A stretch of DNA of 27,667 bases, taken from assembly GCA_051453625.1 (NCBI GenBank), contig JBOZIK010000001.1, forward strand, positions 219,205,723-219,233,389, in the 5' to 3' direction. A program made the translations under genes and the position numbers. Positions 1 through 8,954 of the stretch are shown here, in pieces (position 1 is the stretch's first letter; every line of letters starts with the position of its first letter). Under the pieces are notes generated by a model. It saw nothing but the letters and a program-made list of their open reading frames with translations, was not told the DNA's origin and ran no database searches. The DNA comes from Welwitschia mirabilis. Its lineage: Eukaryota; Gnetophyta; Gnetopsida; Welwitschiales.

Positions 1-659
1 TTTAAAAAAAACTTTTTCTGGCAGCTCTGGTTGAGGTTTAATCTTCATACAAATCCATGCATAGTTGATTCTGTTGCGTGAAGCATAATACCATCAGTGC
101 AGATGGGTCTACCTATGACACTCGTTATCTTGCTTAAAACTGACTGTGACCAAAGATGAAAATGTAGTAAAGGAAGCTTAATCCATATTGGAAATTTTGT
201 TAATTTATTGGTCTCAATTTCTATGTCTAGTGATCATGGCTGAAGAATCAGAGGCCAATTATCAAATGGCCATGGACCAGATTCCATTATTTCATTCATC
301 CTAGTATGTTCTTTGAATTTAAAGAGAAAAATACCATTCTCAATCAAGTGAGCACTTACTACATCCTCTGATCCTCATCGATTACAAATATAACTTTGAA
401 TCCTTGGTAAATGAGGTTTTAATCCATATACAAATCCAACAAGACAGTTTTCCCAATCTTTTAGACCATACTTCCATTTCGAATCTTCAAGAATAATTTT
501 AGTATCTAAGTATTGCTGAGGGATGAAGTTGAAAGTCAATCCAGCGTCACGCTTATGATTTTTTGCAACAACTTGTGCCTAAGATGGGTTAGAACCCGCA
601 TTTGATTTTTTCTTCAAAGAAGTTCCAACCGCTCCTGATAGAATATCGCTTGCGGCCAT
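1..659 (-). pseudogene. Broken DUF4283-type retroelement ORF (LINE ORF1/zinc-knuckle class), partial
   Basis: Read on the minus strand from an ATG at 659-657, one frame runs almost to the left edge and matches the plant DUF4283 pattern. It contains WENCLVGFVYGLKP, then HLIENGIFLFKFKE, ESGPWPFDNWPLIL, FPIWIKLP and SVIGRPICTD in the family's usual order. DUF4283 proteins are mostly the first ORF or gag-like part of plant LINE and related retroelements and are thought to bind nucleic acid. The copy is dead. Three in-frame stops fall where the family has Trp or a polar residue (two look like TGG to TGA, one CAG to TAG), and a frameshift near 75-90 moves the closing block (INYAWICMKIKP...LPEK) into another frame. 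The ORF continues off the left edge, so a zinc knuckle or reverse transcriptase cannot be checked. A decayed host gene carrying this domain is a less likely alternative. Confidence 0.78.
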
Positions 660-835
660 GAAACCCTAGGTGAAACCCTAGGAAGAAAGCAAATTGTGAA
701 GGAAAAGGCAGGAGTAGCAGTGTGCTAACAAGCACCTCCAAGAATTAAATCTCCAATTATTACAAGTGCTATATTCTTGAAATGCAATCTTATTAAATTT
801 TAATATGAATACCCTTTTGATTACATGTTTGTATT
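660..835 (-). other. Leader of the DUF4283 relic, with two telo-box motifs
   Basis: Immediately upstream of the relic's ATG (on the minus strand) is a 12-bp direct repeat containing AAACCCTA twice on the plus strand (661-668 and 673-680). This is the plant telo-box, common just upstream of starts in highly expressed plant genes. Whether it drove this element is inference. The rest is AT-rich with no frame that I recognise. Confidence 0.4.
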
Positions 836-912
836 TAATTTTCATATGCTCTTGTGGTGGAAATGATTTCTTTTATTTACTTATGCACTTATGCTAAAAT
901 GAATGTATATTA

Positions 913-971
913 NNNNNNNNNNNNNNNNNNNNNNNNNNNNNNNNNNNNNNNNNNNNNNNNNNNNNNNNNNN
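913..971. other. N run, 59 bases
   Basis: Assembly gap or mask. Its size equals the 57 bases at 1366-1422 plus two, as expected for the missing part of the first unit of the 451-bp duplication. Confidence 0.95.
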
Positions 972-1290
972 ATTATAGTATTAAAAGCACTTGATGGCTA
1001 GGCAATATTTTATGAAATGTTATGTGACCCCTTTTTTAATTGTTACCTCATGTTGTATCCTTTTATATTCTTGAGTTTCGTTACCTCATTCATGTTCTCT
1101 CACTTTCAATAAAGTCATTTCTTTCTCTACTTTAGTTTTATTCTTCCAAAATAATCTTGCCATGAAATCTTTAGTGCTTAAGAGGCTTAGGATGTTTGAA
1201 ACACTTGAAAGGTCTTTAAATAGGGAAATTACAGATATGTTTCTTTATATTTGTGCTTCATTATTGGTCCTTTCTTATGCAATTTGTATT

Positions 1291-1365
1291 NNNNNNNNNN
1301 NNNNNNNNNNNNNNNNNNNNNNNNNNNNNNNNNNNNNNNNNNNNNNNNNNNNNNNNNNNNNNNNN
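1291..1365. other. N run, 75 bases
   Basis: Assembly gap or mask. Its size fits a copy of about 836-914, the missing part of the second unit of the 451-bp duplication. Confidence 0.95.
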
Positions 1366-2063
1366 GAGATATGTTATTTATACTTTTTTTTCATTATTAA
1401 TATGAAGCATTATCTTTATTATATTATAGTATTAAAAGCGCCTGATGGCTAGGCAATCTTTTATGAAATGTTATGTGACCCCTTTCTTAACCGTTACCTC
1501 ATGTTGTATCCTTTTATATTCTTGAGTTTCGTTACCTCATTCTTATTCTCTCACTTTCAATAAAGTCATTTCTTTCTTAACTCTAGTTTTATTCTTCCAA
1601 AAATAATCTTGCCATGAAATCCTTAGAGCTTAAGAGGCTTAGGATCTTTGAAAGACTTGAAAGATCTTTAAACAAGGAAATTACAGATATGTTTCTTTAC
1701 CTTTGTGCTTCATTATTGGTCCTTTCTTATGCAATTTGTATTGAAATTTATCACATGTATGTATGATTTTATTTTCTTGCATTTTCTTGATGGTCCTCTC
1801 TTATTTATTGTTTATTGAGATCGATGTATATGTATCCCTGTAAGTCAGTTATGTTGCTTAAATGAGAAAAACTCTGTGTTGATGCATATTTCATGTTCAT
1901 TTATCTTTCCTTGATATCTTGAAGTTATCTTCTTGTATGAGATGAAAACTTGTGATTAAATCCTATCATACTCATCATGTCATTTACTTTTAAGTTTTGT
2001 CAAGGTGTTATGTTGTGGACAAACTTTTCTTAGCTTTGTGATATTATCTTGTTAGACTTATGG

Positions 2064-2332
2064 NNNNNNNNNNNNNNNNNNNNNNNNNNNNNNNNNNNNN
2101 NNNNNNNNNNNNNNNNNNNNNNNNNNNNNNNNNNNNNNNNNNNNNNNNNNNNNNNNNNNNNNNNNNNNNNNNNNNNNNNNNNNNNNNNNNNNNNNNNNNN
2201 NNNNNNNNNNNNNNNNNNNNNNNNNNNNNNNNNNNNNNNNNNNNNNNNNNNNNNNNNNNNNNNNNNNNNNNNNNNNNNNNNNNNNNNNNNNNNNNNNNNN
2301 NNNNNNNNNNNNNNNNNNNNNNNNNNNNNNNN
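2064..2332. other. N run, 269 bases
   Basis: Assembly gap at the minisatellite position of the left LTR-like copy. Confidence 0.95.
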
Positions 2333-2411
2333 TAAATATTATATGATAATCATAGATTGTTAAATGAGGCAGTGAGATTTATAGATTGCCAAATGAGGTA
2401 ATGAAGTTAAT
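2333..2411 (+). repeat. Remnant of a ~25-bp minisatellite (left copy)
   Basis: Two copies of a motif resembling CATAGATCACCAAATGAGG are visible next to the 269-N run at 2064-2332. In the right copy the equivalent place holds about eight such motifs, so the N run is probably unresolved minisatellite. Confidence 0.6.
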
Positions 2412-3189
2412 GATGATTGAAATTATATATATTGTATTTAATATTCTTATTCATAACCATGAGCTCATTATCTGTGTTATATCTTAAATTTCTTAAATCT
2501 TAAATTGTCCTTCTGTCTAAATCCTTAAAGAATCTTGTCAAGTACCTATTCTTTCTTAGGTTATACTAGGGGCTATGAGATTTTCATAGTTTTAATTCCT
2601 TATCTTTTTGTAATAGGTGGTAAGTTTGGAGTCTAATTGCTGAGATGGCATGAGTTCATGAAGGATTATTAGATCTATATTGGTGGAAAAACCTTTGATT
2701 TATTGTATTTGTTTTGGCTATTAGAGTTACTTACCTGAATATATGAATAAAAAATATGTTAATTGTCATTGTTATGAGAGATAGATTCTATTTATTTGTA
2801 AGTGTGTGGCTTGTAGTACTTTAAATTTACTTTGGAAATTCTATGATTTTATGGAATGGTGACTTTTCCTTCTTGAAATTTTGAAATAAAACTTATTTAT
2901 TGGAGGTTAAATTTTTCAGTTATTATCTAGTGATATTTATTAAATCTTGAATTTTCCCCATGTATCTATGATATATTTTATTTATTATCAAATGAAAAAA
3001 TTGTGAAATTTGAAAATCTGTTGGAATAAACTTAAATTTTATATATTATTATTATACAAAAGTGGAAAGTCTTATTGTAATGTTTCATTGAAAAGTCTTG
3101 ATAAGAATTTATAATTAATTGAAGTTTTCCTTAAGTCTATTTATCCTTGATAAATTATTCTTACATGTGGACAAGAGATCTTTTCTCCT

Positions 3190-3289
3190 NNNNNNNNNNN
3201 NNNNNNNNNNNNNNNNNNNNNNNNNNNNNNNNNNNNNNNNNNNNNNNNNNNNNNNNNNNNNNNNNNNNNNNNNNNNNNNNNNNNNNNNN
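3190..3289. other. N run, exactly 100 bases
   Basis: Placeholder-size gap between the two copies of the long LTR-like repeat. Confidence 0.95.
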
Positions 3290-4049
3290 TTTATATGCTC
3301 TTATGATGGAAATGATATCTTTTATTTACTTATGAAATTGAATGTAAATGCTAAATTGAATGTATATTATGGAGACATGTTATTTATTTCTTTTTCTTAG
3401 TATTAAATGTGAAGCATTATCTTAATTATATTGTTAAAAGAACTCAGTGACTAGATAATCATTTATGAGATTTTATGTAACCCCTCTCTTAATTGTCCTC
3501 ATTCATGATGTTTTATCTTTACATGCATATAATCTTCATCAACTTTCATTTTGTCCTCATATTCTTATGACCCTTCACATTTCACCAAACCTTAATTATA
3601 AGTAGAAACCTCCTCCAATTTTTTCCATCACTTTCATTTTTGGAGAACCTTTTGCTACCAAGTCTTAGAGCTGGAAAAAGCCTTGAAGACTTGCAAAGAT
3701 TTTGAGTTCTTCTTAAAAATAGGTATGCTTATTTACTTTTATTCTTTCTTATTGATTCTTTCTTATGCAAGTTGTATTGAATTTCATCATGTATATTTAT
3801 GTTTTATTTTCTTGCATTTTCTTGATGATCCTCTTTTATTTATTATGTATCGAGATTGATGCTTATAGTTATGTTACTTAAATAAGAAAAATTTTGTTTC
3901 AACACATATTTCATGATGAAAACATGTGATTAAGTCCCATTGTACTCATCTTGTCATTTGTTTTTTTAGTCTTATAAGGTGTTATGATGTGGTCAAACTT
4001 CTCTTAGCCTCATGATATTATCTTATTGGACTTATAGTTATGGATTTTT

Positions 4050-4340
4050 CATAGATCATCGAATGAGAAAGTGGACTTCATAAATTGTCAAATGAGGTAG
4101 TGAAGAGAGAATTTTACAAATTGTTGAATGAGGCAGTGGGGATATTATATTATCATAGATCACCAAATGAGGCACTAGGCTTTATAGATCACTAAACAAG
4201 GTAATAAAGTTAATGATGATTGAGATTATATATATTATCATGAGTACCATAGATCGCCAAATAAGGCATTGATCTTCACAGATATCCAAATGAGGTAATG
4301 GGCTTCACAGATCACTAAACGAGATAGTGAAGTTAATGAT
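4050..4340 (+). repeat. Degenerate ~25-bp minisatellite with higher-order unit
   Basis: About eight variants of CATAGATCACCAAATGAGGCA lie in this stretch, separated by short linkers. The linker AGTTAATGATGATTGA followed by an ATTATATATATTAT tract recurs at about 4208 and 4331, giving a larger unit of roughly 120 bp. Copy number differs from the left LTR-like copy. Confidence 0.7.
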
Positions 4341-5320
4341 GATTGAAATTATATATATTATATTTAATATTCTTATTCATAACCATGAGCTCATTTTCCG
4401 TGTTATATCTTAAATTTCTTAAAGTCTTAAATTGTCCTTCTGTCTAAATCCTTAAAGAATCTTGCCAAGTATCTATTCTTTCTTAGGTCATACTAGGGGC
4501 TATGAGATTTTCATAGTTTTAATCCCTTATCTTTTTGTAATAGGTGGTAAATTTGGAGTCTAATTACTGAGATGGCATGAGTTCATGAAGGATTGTTAGA
4601 TCTATATTGGTGGAAAAACCTTTGATTTATTATATTTCTTTTGACTATTAGAGTTAATTACCTGAATATATGAATAAACAGTATGTTAATTGTCATTGTT
4701 ATGAGAGATAGATTCTATTTATTTGTAAGTGTGTGGCTTGTAGTACTTCAAATTTACTCTGGAAATTCTATGATTTTATGGAATGATGACTTTTCCTTCT
4801 TGAAATTTTGCAATAAAACTTATTTATTGGAGGTTAAATTTTTCAGTTATTATCTAGTGATATTTATTAAATCTTGAATTTTTTCCCATGTATCTATGAT
4901 ATATTTTATTTATTATCAAATGAAAAAATTTTGAAATTTGAAAATCTGTTGGAATAAACTTAAATTTTATATATTATTATTATATAAAAGTGGAAAGTCT
5001 TATTGTAATGTTTCATTGAACAGTCTTAATAAGAATTCATAATTAATTGAAGTTTTCTTTAATTCTATTTATCCTTGATAAATTATCCTTACATGTGGAC
5101 AAGAGATCTTTCCTCCTATCCAAGGAATTAAGATCCAAGAAAAGGGACTCCTCCTCTTTAAAAGTTAATAAGGATTGGAGAATGGGCATTAAGTAAGTCC
5201 CCACATTTGATTTAATGTCTTAAATGATAGATTTAATGTAAGAAAAGAAGAGGGGGTATTAATTAAGAAAAGTAAGGACCGTTGTATTCATAGTAGGGTT
5301 TCAACTACCACCCATCCTAT

Positions 5321-5328
5321 TTATATAA
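5321..5328 (+). promoter_or_regulatory. TATA-like box of the LTR-like repeat
   Basis: TTATATAA lies in CCTATTTATATAACTACC. It is followed within 130-150 bases by a leader-like G-rich segment. This fits an LTR promoter; transcription is not shown. Confidence 0.35.
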
Positions 5329-5660
5329 CTACCTCTTACCACTAAGTTATTGAGTTGTTATTAACTAAGGAACGTTATCCATTTTTATAAACTTAATGCT
5401 AGGTTAACTAAGGATCATGAATGTAGATTGATTAACATTTTCTTATAAGAAAGAGGGCTTGAGGCTTGAGCATTTCAAGAGCTCTCTAGCATGTCGTTTT
5501 AGGACCAAAGAGCTAGGTGTTTTATAGTTCAAGAGCATGCTATTTTAGGCTTGAGAAGAAAGGGATAGGTTGTGAGTGTTGGGCATAGGTAAGTCACATT
5601 TGATTCTCTCTTCTTGCTAAGACACATCTACCTCCATCATTGTCAGACACCGTTTGAAAT

Positions 5661-7265
5661 CCTCAATCTAAAATCAAACACATTCTTGAGTGAATACAAG
5701 GTAGAAATGCTAAGAAACTATAGCGCTCCATCCTCAACGCTACTGATAAATCTTTCTCTTGATCTTGTTTGAAAGGATCCCCTTGCTCAATCACTTCTAA
5801 TGCTCCAACACTTGACAATAGTCTAAATCATTAAAATCTCTTAATAAAATGCTTGATCCCTATTAGTGCCATCAAATCTTGAGCATTTCAACTTTGTTTG
5901 CTTAATGATTTCTTTTGTTTCAATGATGACATCCCCTTATAATCAAATTTCTAAGAAGTCCATCTGATTGGAGATGTATTTTGCCAAATATTTGATTGTC
6001 TTCATTAATTCAATGCTTCCATTTCTAGATTTTCTCTCTTTAAATTCATTCCATAACTATGTTTTAGGGGCTTCACTTTAAGTAATCTTCCCTGCGAATC
6101 ACATTTCTTATGCATCTTCAATCACTCACATTTAGATTGTGCCCAGTGCCCTCTGAGATTTCTGCTTGACCAGGTAAAAGCTTAAAAACCAAACTCTATT
6201 TTATTCAAACTTCATTCCATCAGTTGGTAAATGACTTACTAGTAGAAATTTGTTTTTCTTGAACCTGTTTTAATAACAGCACCCATAGCTCACTTATTAA
6301 GTCATAAGAGTATTAATTAAAAGGTCACAGGTTCAATTCTTGGGTGAAGCTTGAATACCCGACTTTTGCTAAATTTGTTATTGAATGCCAAATTTTCTTA
6401 TGCTTTTTGTCTTACACCTAAGTCTCATGTTTCTATTAATTTTCTTATGAGAAGACTTATTCACCATTCACTATATTGAATATTTGAGATACAATAATAC
6501 ACACAAAAAAAACTCTAATTTAAGGATAAAAACTCTACAATCTTAGTCTTGTAGAAATTCTCTTATTCTAAGATCCCTGCCTATGTTAGATAAAATTTAT
6601 AAGAGGGTATTCCTAGAAATAGTATTTTTCCTACAACTAATCTTGTGGAAAAACCTCTTATGATTTATTACTAGAGGGATATTTTTTTAGTTTCCCTCCA
6701 AATGATATTTAATTTTTGTTTCTTAAGTCCTTTCCATATGTTTTTGTGATGATTTATGCTTAAGTCACAATTATGTCTCTTACCTAATCATTTACCACTC
6801 TTAGGCTGTCATTTCTTAGGTATCAAATTCCAAAGTGAAGTGTGAAAATTTTTTCCAACTATTCAAATTTGGGTTTATTTTTGGGTTTTAAACATCACTT
6901 GGAGATTATTTCATCTGTAAGAGTACTTGAGGTTTTACAAAGCCCATAAATTTTGATAGTTTTCTTCATCTCAAAAATGAATTGGGAGTTATCTCATCAT
7001 TCTATGAATGATTGCAGGATGATTGACTGAATTCATGATTCAGTTAACTGAATGTGGTTGGTAGACTAGAATAAAAGCCTAGTTACCCAGATCCTATCCG
7101 TTCTGTAGGCCACTTTTGAAGAAGCTGGAAGCATAGAGTTGAAGGACATCACCAAATAGAAAATTGTATTTTTTGTTTCACTCTTTTCTATATGCTTATG
7201 TTTGTTCTCTTTTTTAGCTTGTATATTTTTCTCTTCTTTGTCATTGATGTAAAATGAGGAGAATT
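5661..7265. other. Intergenic stretch without a recognisable gene
   Basis: AT-rich with short frames only. On the minus strand around 5830-6100 short open pieces look vaguely like decayed retroelement gag, but no family motif is clear. The only structured signals are the tRNA-like boxes at 6286-6340 and the 57-bp duplication that follows. Confidence 0.5.
6280..6345 (+). mobile_element. tRNA-derived SINE-like head (Pol III A and B boxes)
   Basis: TAGCTCACTTATTAAG at 6286-6301 resembles a tRNA A box (TRGCTCAGTTGGTTAAG type). GGTTCAATTCT at 6330-6340 resembles the B box GGTTCRANYCC. The spacing of about 44 bases fits a tRNA-derived SINE. It does not fold as an intact tRNA, and the 3' end and target-site duplication are not resolved, so element length is unknown. 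Confidence 0.45.
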
Positions 7266-7379
7266 AGTTGTATTGTTAATGTTCTTTCAGATGTAGTTTA
7301 CTCTTGATGAGAACTTTTACTTAGTTGTATTGTTAATGTGCTTTCAGATGTAGTTTGCTCTTAAGAAGCACTTTTACTT
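7266..7379 (+). repeat. 57-bp tandem duplication
   Basis: AGTTGTATTGTTAATGT...TTTTACTT occurs at 7266-7322 and again at 7323-7379 with only a few mismatches. It is not coding. Confidence 0.85.
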
Positions 7380-7570
7380 TGTATTATCTATTTTAATGCA
7401 ATAAAAATGCACTTGTTTTTATGCTCTCCCATCTGTGTTTTAAAATTTTTAGTATAAATCTAGTTTTTATATGAACTTAATTTTTTTTAATATACTGATC
7501 TTTTCGGATCAAAAGATTTTTCCTTCTATATATTTGTAAGTGCACTTTTAATTATCAATAAATAAAATCT

Positions 7571-8330
7571 TAAAGATTGAATGATCAAGATATGACTAAA
7601 AATTATTTTCTATAAACATTTTAACATTTTCTAAACTCTCCAAATGTGCACCTTAAATTGTTTTAATGTTATTACAAAATAAGACTTAAAAAATATCTTT
7701 ATTATGGTATCAAAAGGCTTAATATTTTTACAAAACTTAATAGGCATTTCATGAGGGAGAGATTTCTTAATTTTAATATTTTACAACTAAGGAATGTTTG
7801 CCATTAATATCAAAGGAGGAAATTATTAGATAATGTTTTACCAATGATGTCAAACTAATGTTTTCTGTGAAGTAAATTTTTTATATCTTGTGTAAAAAAT
7901 ATTAACCACTTATAGGTCAAATGCTGAAGCAAGGAATGTCACATTCTGATCATTGAAATCCTGTCAAGTCCACTTACCCTCTTGAGGGATCGATTGAACT
8001 TCTAAGGGATTGATCATACCTGCATCATACTCTCAGAATTAAACTAAATTCAGAGGGATCAACTAGATCTATAAGGGGTCGACTAAACCTATGAACTTGA
8101 GAACCTGATATCCCTGAATAGATTGTTAAGGGGTTGACTAGACCTAAGCACTGTGCACCTGATATCCCTGAGCTAATCATCAAGGAGTTAACCAGATCTA
8201 AGCACTATGCACCTGATATCCCTGAGCTGATCATCAAGGATCAAGCAGATACCTGAGGGGTCGATCAGACCTAATGTAGAAAACTGGAATAAAATTATAT
8301 TAAGACAAGCAAGTAACTAGACAAATATGT
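7571..8330 (+). mobile_element. Copy A: 3' end of a SIRE/Maximus-like Ty1-copia element (truncated LTR)
   Basis: Bases 7571-7823 are post-pol spacer of the element. A purine-rich tract (AAAGGAGGAAAT, 7812-7823) precedes the LTR start at about 7824, where the usual TG has become TA (TATTAGATAATG). The LTR then runs CCAATGATGTCAAACTAATG... to the 100-N run at 8331. The layout of purine tract plus TNTTAGATNATG start is the standard 3' end in this copia lineage. Copy A is clearly more diverged from copies B and C than they are from each other, and carries extra 54-bp repeats. Confidence 0.65.
8104..8265 (+). repeat. Three 54-bp tandem repeats in the U3 of copy A
   Basis: CCTGATATCCCTGA recurs at 8104, 8158 and 8212, an exact 54-base period. 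Each unit also carries an AAGCACTRTGCA or GGGGTYGACTAGACC-type block. Copy C has fewer units, which accounts for most of its shorter distance over the same stretch. Confidence 0.75.
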
Positions 8331-8430
8331 NNNNNNNNNNNNNNNNNNNNNNNNNNNNNNNNNNNNNNNNNNNNNNNNNNNNNNNNNNNNNNNNNNNNNN
8401 NNNNNNNNNNNNNNNNNNNNNNNNNNNNNN
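8331..8430. other. N run, exactly 100 bases
   Basis: Placeholder-size gap between copia 3' ends A and B. Confidence 0.95.
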
Positions 8431-8854
8431 TAAAGATTGAATGATCAAGATATGGCTAAAAATTATTTTCTATAAACATTTTGACATTTTCTAAACTCTC
8501 CAAATGCACCTTAAATTGTTTTAATGTTAGCACAAATTAAAACTTTTCAAAATGTCTTCATTTTGTATCATAAGTCTTAATATTTTTGCAAAGCTTAATA
8601 GGCATTTCGTGAGGGGAAGTTTTCTAAAAATTTTAATATTTTACAATTAAGAAATGTTTGTTATCAATGTCAAAAGGGAAGATTGCTAGATTATGTATTA
8701 CCAATTGATGTCAAACTAATGTTTTCTGTGAAACAAATTTTGTGCAAAAAATATTGATCACTTATAGATTAGAAGATGAAGCAAGAACTGTTACATTTTA
8801 ATCACTGAAGCCTATCAAGTTTAATTATCCTCTTGAGGGGTTAACCAGATTTTT
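8431..8854 (+). mobile_element. Copy B: 3' end of the same copia family, cut on both sides by 100-N runs
   Basis: It begins exactly with the TAAAGATTGAATGATC block of copy A (7571). It passes a purine tract (AAAAGGGAAGAT, 8672-8683) and an LTR start TGCTAG at 8684-8689, and stops 171 bases into the LTR. Where it overlaps copy C it is nearly identical. It could be a separate insertion, a tandem piece or an alternative haplotype contig. Confidence 0.65.
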
Positions 8855-8954
8855 NNNNNNNNNNNNNNNNNNNNNNNNNNNNNNNNNNNNNNNNNNNNNN
8901 NNNNNNNNNNNNNNNNNNNNNNNNNNNNNNNNNNNNNNNNNNNNNNNNNNNNNN
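8855..8954. other. N run, exactly 100 bases
   Basis: Placeholder-size gap between copia 3' ends B and C. The frame at 8821-9045 spans it and is not a gene. Confidence 0.95.

Larger units (their letters stand above)
836..1741 (+). repeat. Tandem duplication of about 451 bp inside the left copy
   Basis: Bases 972-1290 are repeated at 1423-1742 (about 92% identical by eye, period 451). The first contains ATTATAGTATTAAAAGC near its start and both copies end in CAATTTGTATT. N runs 913-971 and 1291-1365 cover complementary parts of the two units: the first is the size of 1366-1422 plus 2 bases, the second the size of about 836-914. The short heptamer TTGTATT occurs at both unit ends (829-835 and 1284-1290) and may have been the recombination point. 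Frames through this block, such as 1162-1452, are not genes. Confidence 0.7.
836..3189 (+). repeat. Left copy of a long LTR-like repeat (interrupted by N runs)
   Basis: The 3' part (about 2403-3189) matches 4329-5117 at an offset of 1926-1928 bases, at roughly 95% identity by eye. The 5' part (about 840-2063) matches 3290-4043, but at only about 80% with many small indels. AATAAA occurs in a conserved CTTTCAATAAAGTC at about 1108 and 1558, as in an LTR R region. There is no coding frame; short frames in it are repeat sequence. The copy stops at a 100-N run, so its right end is unknown. I could not find convincing TG...CA ends, so the LTR label is inference from length, duplication and the promoter-like sequence after the right copy. 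Confidence 0.65.
3290..5660 (+). repeat. Right copy of the long LTR-like repeat, with downstream leader-like segment
   Basis: This copy starts with a segment equivalent to about 843-912 (TTATATGCTCTTATGATGG...) and repeats the left copy to 5117. It then continues beyond where the left copy is cut by N. The continuation has a TATA-like box at 5321-5328 and a block rich in GAGCTCTCTAGCATG-type sequence at about 5455-5600, which looks like an LTR U3-R-U5 or leader. No primer-binding site or coding domain could be recognised after it. The 64-codon frame at 4683-4877 lies in the repeat and is not a gene. Confidence 0.6.

Noticed and set aside
1162-1452. Plus-strand frame of 96 codons across an N run
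   Set aside because: Its length depends on N bases and it lies in the tandem duplication.
4683-4877. Plus-strand frame of 64 codons
   Set aside because: Lies wholly in the LTR-like repeat, and the left copy of the same sequence is interrupted by stops, so it is not under coding constraint.
6280-6345. Intact tRNA gene
   Set aside because: No cloverleaf or acceptor stem could be formed; only the Pol III boxes resemble a tRNA.
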